Shown: positions 1-12,724 of the stretch, piece after piece
Numbering within the stretch: the stretch's first letter is position 1
Layout of the letters: each line of letters opens with the position of its first letter
Notes under the pieces: model-generated
What the model saw: the letters and a program-made list of their open reading frames with translations, nothing else
Databases searched by the model: none
What the model was told of the DNA's origin: nothing
Position numbers and translations under genes: made by a program
NCBI RefSeq assembly: GCF_001039355.2
Contig: NW_019775653.1
Location: 168,544-232,543 of the forward strand
DNA length: 64,000 nucleotides
DNA from: Lingula anatina
Lineage: Eukaryota; Brachiopoda; Lingulata; Lingulida; Lingulidae
Reading direction: 5' to 3'

Positions 1-21
1 CCCCCCCCCCCCCCCCCCCCC
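1..21. repeat. poly-C tract at window start
   Basis: An uninterrupted run of C opens the window, inside what appears to be an intron of the gene whose last exon lies at 1321. It is a simple homopolymer; nothing else is inferred. Confidence 0.9.
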
Positions 22-803
22 TCTCCTCACTGTTGAGCACTGTCCTGTATTCCAGTTCCACTATCCAGCTATCCCTGCACCCTAACTATTCCTTCTGGTA
101 ATCTTATTGTGTCCAGCTATTTGTGTCCAGTACATGTGGTAATATACTAGAACTGTCCATACTTACTATGTGTTCACGTCTCTACTCCCCTTTTTTGTAG
201 CTGTCACGAATATGTAAACATGTGTAACCCATATGTTCACTAACCAGACATCACTTTAGAGAAAATGAACTTTTTCAAAAAAAAAAAAAAAAAATGAAGA
301 GAATCCACAGAATTCTGAGACTTTTAATTCAATTCCAATGAGTTCTGAGAATCTTAAAGATAAACTCACAGTAGATGTCTCAAAGTAGATGTCCAGAATT
401 TTTTTAAAAAAGCCAGATTCATGTCTGATGTGGTTTTAAAAAAGATGTAGGTAAATCTGAAGATGCACCATAGCTGTTCATTCCTACCATAATATTATGT
501 TACCATCTCACATGTCCTTGTTATATTGTGTCCTGCACTTCCTTAACCCTTGGTCTGTTGTCTACACCTTGCTGTATCTACTGTAACACCAGTGTTGCAG
601 AAGTGGTATATTTTATTACTTAAAATTTTAATGTATCTTCCCAGTTATTAAAGACAGTATAGCATTTTCCCTTTGTCTGCTCTTCTTTTTAACTCCCCTG
701 TTAATCCTTTCTTGTATAAATGTCATTGTACTAGGTCACTTTCTGCTCTTTTAACCTGTGGACATGACTCCCCTTCACCTGGTCTCCCCATAGATATTCT
801 AAG

Positions 804-1071
804 GGTGTGCTCCCAATGAAACTTTCATTCTATGTTGAGCAATCCATCTCTGCACGGCTCTCGCTGAATGCAAACAGATTAAATGAATAACATGTCTCCT
901 ATAGCAGCTAGGGAGTGATTAACTTTGTGTGCATTCGGTCACAATTAAAACAAAGTGAAAAAGCTTTAAGTAACGGAGTACATGCCATTCACTTAATCTG
1001 ATTGCATTCTCAAGAGTCCTCAAGAGTTGAAACAATCCACATAGAACAATAGTTTCATTGGGAACACACTC
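804..1071. mobile_element. fold-back MITE-like element, copy 1
   Basis: The left end (805-823) and right end (1051-1070) are inverted copies of each other (GTGTGCTCCCAATGAAACT against AGTTTCATTGGGAACACACT). The centre holds an AGCTAGGGAGTGATTAACT motif. Near-identical cores sit in the middle of other fold-back elements at about 26600, 37060 and 43790, although their stems differ. No coding capacity is seen. It lies in the intron just upstream of the exon at 1321. Confidence 0.6.
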
Positions 1072-1320
1072 TATGTGACTTTCTTATTGTTCCTCTTATT
1101 TGGTGCATGGCTACACTGTTTAATGTATTGGCATGGTTGTATTTGTATTTTGTTGCTGCTGAAACAATTATTTTATGGTTTTATTTTAAAATATTCAGTT
1201 TGATATTTTTATTATTGTATATCTACATATGAAGATAATGATCCTTAGAAGCTTAAATTGAGCCATGTATTTGTATATGCGTGTAAAAATCGATGACTTA
1301 AGTTCTGTATTGCTTTTCAG

Positions 1321-1379
1321 TCCCTATTGAAGTCAACTTTGAAAACACTGCACCACCTCCCATGAAGAAGAGATTGTAG
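1321..1379 (+). CDS. C-terminal exon of an unidentified gene
   Basis: A pyrimidine-rich tract ending in TTTTCAG at 1320 is followed by an open frame that stops at TAG 1377-1379. After two leading bases that complete a split codon it encodes 18 residues, ending PPPMKKRL. The basic, proline-rich tail would suit a nuclear protein, but I do not recognise the family. The exon is supported by the acceptor site, the clean stop and the long AT-rich 3' flank ending in AATAAA. The rest of the gene lies upstream of the window. Confidence 0.5.
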
Positions 1380-3743
1380 TCTAGAGCCATATCAACGTAC
1401 AGAGAGAGAAAAAAGGAGAGGGATTGGCCAATTTGAGTCAAGACATCTTTAGTTGTGGCCCAGTTTGAGTGATTATAATCTCATCTGCATTTATAGTAAA
1501 CTACAAACTTTGAAGTATAGAGAAAATTAACAGTGCTACCTCCTCACAGAGCCTACTGCTTCACATTTCCTAACGTGGTCACATTATACTTTATGCCACC
1601 TATCTTTTTGTTCATATTTAAACTGAATGATGAAAAAACTTAATTTGTAATGCTCTGGGGGAGTGTTCTCATTACCCTTGATTAATTCTGCTTATACTTG
1701 AAGCACTGGTGTGAACTACAATAACCTGAGCAGCATTTATTATTGATGAAACAAATTTCAGTACAAAAAGTATTTTTGGATGTGGACTTTGTAGCGTATA
1801 ACGATATGCAGCCATCATGGCTTAATTACCAGTATTTTGATAAGCTCTTTGATCTTTATACTCTTCTAGATTGGAAGATTTGTCTGTTGTACAAGACATC
1901 ACTTTGCTAGGATTGTGTTGAACTGTGTCTGCAGTGCACAGTTGGCCAAGTTGATATCTATGCATATGTACATTTGCAAGGTGCTATATCACTGATCACT
2001 TTGACTGCTAGGTGCCCTTTAGTTTGAATAGGACAGAATTATCAGTGCTTCATTTTTTTTTTCAAAACACTTTTATTGTTTCTTTTATGTGGTGATTTTT
2101 ATATAGTAAGATTTATTTAAGGTGATCTTTAAATTGAATATTATGTCACAGCTCCAACAGAAAGTGAGCAACCAGTCACAACTAATGTAATTGATTGCAC
2201 TTAGGACAACTAACACAATCATTTTTGACACTTTCTTTTTTAGCAATACCAAATAGTTTTTTAATTGCATCACATGTAATCAATTGCACCTTGGTGGTAA
2301 TGTAAAAACCCTGCCATAGTGTGACTTAATTTAAGCCATTTAGTTAAGAAAGTAGTCTATTTTATTCCAAGATTTTTGCTTGAATGTGCAATATCACCAG
2401 TTGAAAACATGCTACTTTCTAGAAGCCACAGGTTGTTAAAAAATTCTCTTATTAATGCTTTGAAGTAATTGAAAGGAAAAAAGAACAATTCCCAGGTAGG
2501 CATGTAAATATTTGGATGACTTCTAGAGGCTGTTTCTTTATTTGATTTTGCTTTTAGTTGATTTTATACAGTTGTTAAAAACTGGAATTAAAATGATCTG
2601 TTAGGCAGAAGGTGTTGCGTTTTTGTATTTAATTGGTTATAAGCACTAACAGGAGAGCTCATTTTAAAGTTAGTGTGATATTTATCTTATGCAATTATTT
2701 ATAGCTGTCTCTCAAGTTTTGTAGAAATCTGTTGATATTCTGTTTCCCATAAACTGAACAGTCTGATGATAGTGCATGAATTTTATGGTTGTGAAAACTA
2801 TAAACCCTTAAAAGAGAAGCAGGCAAGAGCCAGTTGATCGATATATATAATTACTGTTTGAGATTGATGAACATGACTACATTGTTCAGTAGATAAACAC
2901 TGTATAGCTGATACTCTATCATTTACACAGATGAAGACAAGGGATAACTAGAAGGCAGAGTTTGGACACAACCTTTTTTCTTTTGATTTTAGACAAATTA
3001 CATAATCCTTGAGGGGAGAAAGATGTATTGGTCAAGATAATTTGCATTATATACTGTGTACATTGGGAGTTCTTACACAAGTATTCATACTTTATTTGTT
3101 CAAGAAGGTGGTTGTATAGTTACTATACTCTTTTTTGACCAAAGTCATCCTTTCTGTACAGTTTGCATCTGTTTTGAAAAGTAAGGCTGTACCTTTGGTT
3201 GAACAGCATTAAAACCGAGAAATTATGAAAAAAATCATATATCTAATATGGGCACAAGTAGACTCTGTTACACCAAGCTGTTCACTCCGGGTACACAGCG
3301 TACTTCTCAAATAACATACAGTAGGAGAATATTAAAACCATTGTAAGTAAGATTTGTTTGAAGATTTTGTAATTACATTTCTTTATCCCAAAGCACAAAC
3401 TGTCGGAATGTTCTCGTGTTGACGTAGTAGCGATTTCTGCCATTTGGCCAGCCCCGAGTGATTCCTACCTCATCAGTGCAGTATGATTGGATGTACGGAA
3501 TCAGCCGAGGTGAACCGAATGGATTTCTGCGTGGTGTGTGGTCTCTGATTGGTTACTGCACTGTAGACTAGGCAGGAAGGTGTTTTTTGATTGGTTACTG
3601 CACATATTAATCACCTCTTTTACACGAGTGTCCTAGTTTTTGGACAGTTCAATGTGATAACACTGAAATGTAATATTTTTCTCATCAACATGGTCATGTC
3701 TTTGTACACTAATGTCTTGTAGAATTAGTGAAATGAAAATAAA
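1380..3743 (+). other. probable long 3' UTR
   Basis: About 2.4 kb follows the stop at 1379 with no gene-like ORF in either strand. It is AT-rich with many stops. The first well-placed polyadenylation hexamer I accept is AATAAA at 3738-3743, but earlier sites could be used, so the UTR length is uncertain. The short minus-strand ORF near 2085-2273 is not supported as a gene. Confidence 0.4.
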
Positions 3744-4211
3744 AAATAGATGTTTTCCACAACTATAGTCTTCTTATATCATTTTACAAGGGAGTCGTTT
3801 ACGGCACGAAGGCCCACCATGGGCTGTACATCGCTTCCATCTCGAAACAAACCAACGTAAATGACAGAGACAGTCATTATGAAGTGGTAATATACGACAT
3901 CGAGAACTAACCAAAGAAAGGTATTGTCTGTTTTACCCCAATATCTTTAAGACTTCATGATACACCATAATTCAAAGCCCTCTAATATTATATAACAAAA
4001 GAACTTTTTTAAATGTGTACTTAACCAGCTAGAATTTCAAAGCACACAACCATTTTTAAAGCTTTAAAAAGAGCTCTTCTTCTTCAAAGCTCCACTTGCG
4101 AGGGGGGGGGGGGGACTAGCTCGAGAAGGTCCTGCCTGTAGTACCTACCGTAGTCAGCTAGAAACGCGACCTCTGCCATTTCCTAACGCTGGCGGTGATC
4201 GCATCTATTAA

Positions 4212-4549
4212 AGGGATAATAACTCTTCGTATGAGATCTATATTTCACAATAAAAACATTGTAAACAACTCATAGAAATATAATATATTCTGTTTTACCA
4301 CAAAAAAGGCAGTTATAGCTGTTATTCTGATATCTGAGCTTGTCTTCAGACCACGTGACCTCCATTGACGGCTATACTCTGTTATAATCTCTTAAGAGAT
4401 TTAAACATAAAACCAAACTTTTTAGAAAAAAAACCAGGGACTAACTTTGAATGTAAAAATGGATTCATTAACCATTGGTAAGTATGGGAAAATTGTTGTT
4501 TACTCCAGGAAAATCCATTTTTTGTCCAAAACGAAGAGTTATTATCCCT
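4212..4549. mobile_element. MITE with TTAA target duplication
   Basis: The ends are inverted repeats: AGGGATAATAACTCTTCG begins at 4212 and its complement ends at 4549. Each is flanked directly by TTAA (4208-4211 and 4550-4553). Known families that duplicate TTAA are piggyBac and Kolobok; the terminal bases do not let me choose. About 338 bp, with no transposase. Confidence 0.75.
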
Positions 4550-4652
4550 TTAACATTTACAGTTTACAGTGACAATTATATTGTTGTATTGGGGAATACG
4601 TGTTGACTGACAAAGCCTAGTTGTATTCAGTTATCATGTCATCAATGTACCC

Positions 4653-4670
4653 GCACCTGTGCGCAGGTGC
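4653..4670. promoter_or_regulatory. near-palindromic double E-box upstream of GH10 gene 1
   Basis: GCACCTGTGCGCAGGTGC contains two inverted E-boxes (CACCTG and CAGGTG) about 435 bp upstream of the start codon. The same site, as a perfect 16-bp palindrome, occurs at 14505-14520 upstream of the second gene, inside a longer shared upstream block. Conservation between paralogues suggests a basic helix-loop-helix site; binding is inference. Confidence 0.45.
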
Positions 4671-5044
4671 TTGTTAATTTGGTTTCAGGCGCGGGTTGAT
4701 AGCGGGTGATTTTTACGTTGGTTATTAATTTTATGATTCAAATTACACCTTGTCCCTTTGAGTCTGGACTTTATTTAAACCTGTGATATTTGCACCGGTA
4801 TCAACTACTTTTGTAAAAAAAGTTTAAGAATGACCCAAAACATGGATAGTCTAAACTGGACGAATTACCGGTATAATTCGTCTATGGTACAAAGAAGTCA
4901 TCTTTCCTGATCCCACGTCAGTCTGTTATGTCACCGTGATTATATGGTCTCTCTAGCTATCTTGGTGCGGAAAATATTGTGGTAGATCCTTAGATTGAAA
5001 CTGATTTGAGTCCGTTAACATGTAATCAGTCGTCTCTGCCACTG

Positions 5045-5054
5045 TATATATAAA
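5045..5054 (+). promoter_or_regulatory. TATA box of GH10 gene 1
   Basis: TATATATAAA lies about 50-60 bp upstream of the start codon at 5104, which fits a core-promoter TATA element with transcription starting around 5075-5085 and a very short 5' UTR. No comparably placed TATA box is obvious upstream of the second gene. Confidence 0.55.
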
Positions 5055-5103
5055 GCCCTGATCCTGTCGTAACGCTAAATAGATGCCATTCAACACTGAA
5101 AAC

Positions 5104-8100
5104 ATGACCGTTGTTCGTACATTAGTTGTGTTAGTTTTTATGCACGCATATATTTTTGCTGAAGAACTCATACAGCATGGCGGGTTTGAAGAGGAGGGGT
5201 ACACGGCGTTTTGGGAGTGTAGAGGGTGCAGTATGACACGTGTACAAGACAGTCACGGAGGAACATATGCACTGAAAGTGGAAAACAGGTACATTTATTT
5301 ATTTATTTATTTATTTATTTTTTAAACGCAACTAAAATTTTCCAACTCAATAAAAATGTAAATACTGTTCGGTGACAGTAATTAACTAAAACTACCCTGC
5401 TCCACCCGCAGTCTTAAGAATACAGAATCTGCTTTAAATAAAGCCTATATATGGATAAGTCAGAAATGAACGCAATATGTTCTTCAAGACACTAAAAAGA
5501 TTTTGGTATTTGAGAATATATTTTCTCACGTTGTGAAATTAAACCGTGTTACACTGATAAATATGTTTAAGTTGTACATGTCTGATGTGAAGTTTGATAT
5601 GTACCTTGGTCCCAGAAGAAATACGGAAACTGAGGTCAATGTTCCTAGCACAACTGTTTGATGTGATGGCTCGTTTTGTGAATATGGTACATGTAGGAAA
5701 TTTTATTTAAAAAAGTGCAAATACCAGGAATTCCAGGATGTGGTATGTTTCTTGGGACGCAAATCAGTAACAAGGTGTATGTGTACGTATAAAATATCAA
5801 ACTTCTTAAAGAAATAAATTATCAATTTAACGTACGAAAACACTGGCGTAAAATTTAAAATGGGATCTTCTGAAAGTTCTCGCGTCAGCTTTGAATGCGC
5901 TGTATATGTGCGGCTCGGCTCCTCGAGAGAACTATGTAGACACATTAAAAACCTTTAATTTTGAAGTGCACCCTCCCCCCTCCCCTCCCTTCATATCACT
6001 CCATCGGCTTGTTCGAAGCAAACCTATACTATTGAGTTATTAACTAATTTAATTCTGACAAATATTTGATCTCTCACGAAAGAAGACAGAGAACAGGACT
6101 GGAGGTAGGGTGCTTTTAGGTGACGAATCGCTCTAGGATACAACAGGGAAGATGGACGCGTTTGTAACAAAATGTACATATGAACACGCATATCGTGAGT
6201 GTGTTCCGAAATATATTTTCAGACACTTAATTGAAGACGAGAGTTTATCGTGCAATGGCGACAGGAAAAATGTATAAGGGTTTTGATAACGACATCGGCC
6301 ACATTTCCATCACTTGCACGTGGTAAAAGCATGATCGCTGGTTTGTGTATCAGCCGTAAAGGATATATCAACGAAGTGACGCCACCGTAAAGATGTAGCA
6401 AGATTTTATTTCATAAGTGGACGTCAAGTAATGGTTTTTTCTCGATAGACATGGTTGACGTAGTTTCTGTGTACCTACCGGGACCTCTATTCGCCATTGT
6501 CACACTTCAGATAATTTGATTTCTATCTCTAAAACCTAATGGCGTAGTTAAATTAGTATTTAAATAAAATAATTCATATATTTTACTTTTTTAATGCAGT
6601 GCCCGTGTCTTATCACTGGATCAAAATAAATTGTCCAATAACACTGGACGTCACTAGTAATAGTGGGGTCTTTGGAGTGCAAAGTGACCATCCCATAGTA
6701 ACCACTGAGCCACTTTTTGACAAACAGATTTCAAAAAGTTTTATCATTTCTTTCGATTATAATCTTGTCGGCAAAATTGCAAAAGCCAGGTGCCATATTG
6801 ATTAACCGGACGTATTCATGTCACCGTAGTGCCTCCGTTTTCTCCTTTTTTTTCAAATTATTGTTGTTTGATATGAAGCATTTCAAAATAAACATGCCAG
6901 TTGTCGATATAATAGTATCTTATCTTTATTTGATGCATATTGAACAAAGCCATCTTGAAGTTTATATGAATTTTATAACAGGGTAGCTGAATATGCTGGA
7001 CCCCGCCAAGCACTAAGTGTTACCAAAAATGCATTTTATGAAGTCGAGTCCTATGTCAAGTTATTGAATGACGAAGAGGGATCAGTTCATACCAGGGTAG
7101 AGGTGTGGAGAAATATCATCTTCACAGACGGTAAGATTTGAAGTAACTTCCATCATGACCGGGTTTACTACCCCCTATCAAACATGCACTTTCAGTTACC
7201 GTTCTTTATGCTACTATAGTGTGAAATTGTTTTTATTTGTTCTCTGTGGAGTCTGTTGGCTGTGGTTTTATATGTGTGAACCTCATTCTGTTTAGAAAAT
7301 CAGTGTGATTGATTTAGGTGTGAAAACCTATAAAATGTGATGGAGAAGTACAGTGCTACCTGTTTACGTCACATCTAACACAATTAGAGTAAACCTGTAT
7401 TCAAATCCTACTTTCACCACACCATTGGTAATTACCATTCTTTTTTTTTCTTTTTTTTTCTTTAAAAATAAAACCAACTTTTTCATGTAAAGGGACTAAA
7501 AGATGGCACAAGATTGGAAACGGTCCATACTTGACAACGGCAGATGGCTGGAAAAAAGTTGGAGGCTCGTTCAGGGCACCTGACCAAGGTACAGCCAACT
7601 AACGAGAATTAGATAATTATTGGATTTTTCGTTATATTGTTATACATTATTAGTCATTTCACAGCACAGTGGCATATACTCGCCCCTACTACCTGACTGA
7701 TTCATATTGCTATAGCGCTGCTACTATTCACGACAAAAATATTTTTTCCTTACTTTACTCAAATTCTACTCGAAACTATCCATAGTTTCACGCATAATGT
7801 AGTCCTACTGGTACTTCAGTGTCAAGGTTGGAAATTTAGTCACATGTTTTCTTTACCCTTCCTTTCAGATGTGGAGTACTTTGCTATCTACTTCAGAGGC
7901 CCTGATCCGGCTGTGTCCTTCCTCGTTGACAGCGTATCTATAAAGCTGATCCCAGAAATGAGTGACACTTGGAAAGATGAAGCCGAGGAAAAAATCCAGC
8001 AAAACAGAATGGCTGATATCATCCTCGAGTATGGTTATGATTTTAATGGCGATTGTGATTATTTTATTAGTTATCGTGATATTATTTGAATTATTTAGCA

Positions 8101-11100
8101 GTTGTTTTGAGTATTTCTTAGCAAATTATGACACAGAAATAAAAACTTTATAATTAACACAAAAGAGGTTTTTTGACACTCTTTTTCTTATTTCAGTACG
8201 TTCATTGGGGATGAATACCATTTAAATGACACAGAAATTCAGGTACGAGGAATCTTTGACCTTCTTGAAATTTTATTGCAATATTCAAGGAAATTATGAA
8301 AGTCGCTGTCAATGGTAAAGTTAGTCTTGGTAATAGAAAAAAAAAACTTGAACGTATCCGTTAGGAACATCAAATGATTGTTCATCTCCTGCAGGTGCAA
8401 CAAGAAAGCAGTGAGTTTCCATTTGGTGCTATGGTCAAAGCAGATCTTATTCTCGGTGAAAATGAGCAAAAGTATCGTGACTTTGTGAGTGAGATGTGGG
8501 ACTGGACCACCATATCAAACGCAATGAAATGGAGGATGATGCAGTGGCATAAGGTTGGCAATACCAAAAATAATTAAGTCAAAGAGGAGTACAACTGACA
8601 GAAAACAAAGATATATCTTTCATATACTAGAGGCTTATTTCTGTACCGATGGCATGCTCAATGTCTTTTTCGCCTGAACAAAATTGAAATACCCTTAAAT
8701 AATAAGCTTTGTCCTGCAGTAATAATTAAACCTTATTTCTTTTGCCAGGATTCCCTTGATTACGAAACACCCACACAAACAGTCGCCGAGCTCTTGAAGA
8801 TGGGGTAAGATCAATTGTTTTCACCCTTGAGCCATGTATTTGTTTCTCGATTTAACGTACAAAAAACTTACAAAAATAAATAAACCAAATATAGTTTTTT
8901 GTTTATGTGGTGTATGTACCTTAGTAAAATTCTCCTTTTAGACAACGGCACCATGAAAACAAAAAGATAATTAATTCCAATCTATTATTGACATTTTTTG
9001 TTGTTGTTAATAAGGTTATTTGTTATTCCAGCAAGAAGATACGAGGACATAATGTCGTTTGGGGTGTGGAGAAAAATGTTCCATACTGGCTTAAAGATAT
9101 GTCAGCAGAGGAGGTTAAGGCAGAGGTAGACACTCGGGTTAAAGGGGTCGTCTCTGCGTTTAAAGGGAGGTGAGTGCCATCGCAATTTGTTATTATTATT
9201 ATTATTTATTTATTTTGTTATTTATTGGTTATAAGAATTGGCGTTCTATCTTTTTTGTGTTCCAAGTGGGCGCTACACTATTAATTGATTAAGGAGTAAA
9301 TTCAATTTTGAATTTAATGCAATTTAATTTAAACAATCGTTCCTTAGAAAAATCGTTTAATCGAAGAAGAAATGTCTAATCCGTTTGTAAATGTTAAAAA
9401 CTTTCGTTATTTATATTCCATCTACGCAGTTTGAGTCACTGGGATGTGAACAATGAGATCATCGCTGGACATGGAGACTGGTTTGAACAAAACACTGGAG
9501 ACAGGTTTCTCACAGAGACCATGTTTCAGAACATTTCTGCCATTGACCCTGACGTGAAACTATTTTTTAACGAGTTTAACGTAATCAGCAGCGGGACTAC
9601 CACCGACGTAAGTGGTCAATTGATTCATTCTTTAAGCTTCAATTACTGATATACATTTTACGCATGAGTCCTTTTTTTAACGGCAAATTGTCAACAATAC
9701 ACACATACTGGTAAAATCACTACTAATGTGACACAAGTGAATTCGATAAACGGTGCCGCGTTGAATACTTTTCAGGCATATGTCGACATGGTAGAACTGT
9801 ACAAGTCTAAAGGACTTCCTCTGCATGGTATCGGAGTACAGGGACATCTTAAACCCGGACCGCCAGACATTTTGAAAATTAAGGTAGTAACGATATTTAT
9901 TATGCCATAGAGTTTTGTAACAGTCGTGCTGACAAGTTTTTTTGTACGGAAATTCAGACTAGGCTCCATTCAAATGCCTTTTTATAATTTCATATGTCAA
10001 ACGTTGGTTTCTCAAATTTTACACGGCTTCCATTATGGCACTGAATTACATGTACTACTAACATTACATTGATAGGAAAACTTGGACAAACTAGCCACGA
10101 CTGGTCTCCCAGTTTGGATCACAGAGCTGGACATAGAGGCCGCCGATATTAACGACAGGGGAGACTATTATGAGGATGTGCTGACGTACCTGTTCAGTCA
10201 CCCTGCAGTTGAGGGGATAATGCTTTGGGTGTGGCACGATAACGGAAGACCGTGGAGGGAGGACACAAATCTGGCGGCTGGACTCGGAGACGATTTTCAG
10301 GTAACGTAGTTTCAGTCTACCCTCTACCAGGGTCGCAGTTATTATTATGGACATTTTTTGCCGAGGCAACATCAGTCCAAAATGACTGTCTATTTATCTT
10401 GAGACATATCTGTAAATACCTGTGGAAAATCAATCTGTCGCCCTGGTAGAGGGTCGTTTCAGTCTGCTATCTCACAACTACTGTTGAACATGGCATATCC
10501 CCTCGCATTTAACTTCCTAATTTTATTTACTAAACTCTGCTGTTAATCAGGTCAATGAGGCGGGGAACAGGATCCAGCAATTGATAAAGAAGACATGGCG
10601 AACGAAGGAAGTTATCAAGCCGACATCTCAGTTCTCTTCCCTGGCTCTTAGGGGTAATGTGACATTTTTGGGATAGGTCAGAAATTAATCAATGGTAAAT
10701 TTTTAGTTAATTATCTGTCTTGGTCAAGGTCTGCGCTTACTGAGTGCTATTCTGGTTTAGAATAAAGTAAGTCTTTTGCAAACAAAGAACGTGCCAATTT
10801 TTATATTATAGGGTTCATGGGGGACTATACCATAAAGGTGTTGCACAATGGAGTAGCGGTTTTGGAGAAAAAGGTCTCAGTTGGAAAGGAAGGTGCAACT
10901 GTCAACTTGCAAGCAGGGTCAGGTCTAAGTTGTGTCAGTAGATGGTCTGCAAAATCCGGCATTGGTAACGGGGAAACTATTACAGTTCCATGTGCTGATG
11001 GTGAAATCATGACAGGATGTTCCTCAAGAGCTATTGTGAGTTTTGTATACAAAAAATTTGACCATTAATCAAAAGAATTACAGTATTTGACCATTAATCA

Positions 11101-12724
11101 AAAGAATTACAGTGCTTTTGTCTGAACTATGTTGGTGCTCTCGCATGAAAAGAAAAAAAAAACAAAAGCCAAAAAATATTAAAAAGAAAAATAGATATAA
11201 AGAAAAACATGTGAATCATGATAGATCATTTTACTAAGATAAATTATATTACATCAGTTTACGTGAAATTGCAGGATAAATCAGAATACAGAGACGGCGA
11301 AAGGTTTGGATGGAATTCCTCAACCAAAAAACGCATTTGCAAGGCAATCAACAGTGCTGGTTCCACTGCCTCTGTCCAAGCCATTGCCCGCTGCTGTAAA
11401 CTACCTGTGGACCTGCAGTGCTCCTACCCCCCGGCACAGGCCTCGGGCACAGGCGAGAACGAACAAATATCAATTCCTTGCCCCACAGGAAAAATACCAA
11501 CAGGTGGGTTTACGTATATGATATAGTCTATATTATCTGGAATACATTAACCTGGATTTCAGTTCCGATGAGAGCTATTTTCCTCATTTTCCATGCATAT
11601 ATTAGTATATACCCGCTTATAGAATAAGTGCCATATTGATGTGTCGATTTAAAAATGAAGAATAGAATCTGACACGCATTAAATCTGAAGCTCGGGCCCC
11701 AGGGAAATATACGTTTTCATTATCAATCGATCTGAAGAATACAATTACCGTCACTGATTTTAGACAAATGAAAGAATTAATAAAAACAACTCATTTTAAT
11801 TTTTTGTGAGTAGGTGGTCTTATCAATCCATTCATGATTTGCTAATTTTAGGTTGCACTTGCCTTGCTTACAATATGGCCTTTGATGGATCATTCCCCGA
11901 TATGAGTGCCTCATCGTGTGTTGCTCAAAATGATGGAATTCGCGGAGGTTGGTTTTATATTCTACTATGTAAAATAAACTTTTTGGAATAACAGAGTAGA
12001 GAAAAATTCAAACTAACCGCAAATGTATGAGACGACACTGTTGAATGTTTTGTTGAAATATAAGGTAAGGTTAAATATACAACTTTTATATAACACTTTA
12101 TCTATATAAACTGTGTCTGCGAATCACTCTTAGGGGTAAATTCACTTCCAGACAAATAATGGTAGCAGTGGAAGCATACACATATTTTCCATCTTAATTT
12201 ATTTTTAGGATCTTATGGGACTGGTGCCTGTTGTCAAGCAAGTGGACTGGAGTGTGTCACCAAAATATCGGAGCGCAGTGGAGGCAATCTTGGTGACAAA
12301 ATTTTTATCAGTTGTGAAGCTGGGTATACCATCACAGGATGCAATGTCTACAATGATTTTGGGGGAACAGCAGGGGCATATACAGGTATGCACCTCTAAA
12401 AAAGGACACATATAATGCAAACTTGATCACACTGTTGCAAGTTTGTTTTAAACTTATATTGTTACCATAAAGAAAAGAAAGGCCTATCAACATTTCAGTT
12501 TCATTTCATTTGTTTCATTTGAAATAAGCATGTTTGAAAGCTAATGCAGTTGATAAAATGTAGATCAATGATTTTGTGATCTGTAATTCTTTTACCTTTA
12601 AGCCTCCTGGGGTGGCAGTGAGTACTGTATAGCATTAAACGGCAGACGCCGGACCATGTCCAACCAAGGCGTGAAAGCTGTAGCCACATGTTGTAGAATT
12701 GCAAATACTGATGCCAAGAACTGA
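5104..12724 (+). CDS. secreted GH10 glycosidase with CBM4/9-like and PCSK9-type C-terminal domains (gene 1)
   Basis: Seventeen exons, 816 residues: 5104-5288, 6982-7130, 7493-7588, 7869-8028, 8197-8242, 8395-8553, 8749-8804, 9032-9169, 9430-9607, 9776-9883, 10076-10300, 10551-10653, 10812-11035, 11275-11503, 11852-11947, 12209-12385, 12603-12724. ATG 5104 is chosen over 5083 because it aligns with the paralogue and opens a signal peptide (about residues 1-19). Residues 20-178 resemble CBM4/9. GH10 covers about 180-500: acid/base E339 in WDVNNE, nucleophile E442 in ITELD, conserved GVQGH. Residues 535-570 are the beta-rich extension of eukaryotic GH10 proteins. Residues 575-807 hold three modules, each with a first Cys, Cys after 19 residues, Cys after 8 more, a later Cys and a closing CC pair, as in the PCSK9 C-terminal domain. 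Predicted role is extracellular cleavage of beta-1,4-xylan-like polysaccharide; the tail's role is unknown. Confidence 0.9.
5289..6981 (+). other. intron 1 of GH10 gene 1
   Basis: This 1.7-kb intron interrupts codon 62. It begins with an ATTT microsatellite (5292-5322). Short ORFs at about 6599-6986 have no counterpart in the paralogue and are not supported as exons. Confidence 0.7.
10318..10456. mobile_element. short MITE in intron 11 of GH10 gene 1
   Basis: ACCCTCTACCAGGGTCGCAG at the left is mirrored at the right by CTGTCGCCCTGGTAGAGGGT. GTTTCAGTCT lies on both sides, so a target duplication of roughly 7-10 bp is visible. A diverged relative lies at 15330-15450 in intron 1 of the second gene, so the insertions are independent. 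Confidence 0.65.
11056..11113. repeat. 29-bp direct tandem duplication
   Basis: A 29-bp unit starting ATTTGACCATTAATC and ending ATTACAGT is present twice back to back in intron 13 of GH10 gene 1. It is absent from the matching intron of the paralogue, so it is recent. Confidence 0.85.

Larger units (their letters stand above)
3744..5044. other. intergenic region upstream of GH10 gene 1
   Basis: No coding region is seen. It holds a G homopolymer near 4100-4114, a TTAA-flanked MITE (4212-4549), and a block at about 4560-4840 that matches the upstream region of the second GH10 gene (about 14450-14830). The match includes the palindromic double E-box and a block around ACCGGTATCA ending in GAATGACC. 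This shared block is probably promoter-proximal sequence that duplicated with the gene. Confidence 0.5.

Noticed and set aside
6599-6986. Open frames in intron 1 of GH10 gene 1 following a TGCAG acceptor-like site
   Set aside because: No counterpart in the paralogue, and exon 1 joins exon 2 at 6982 in frame with conserved lengths.
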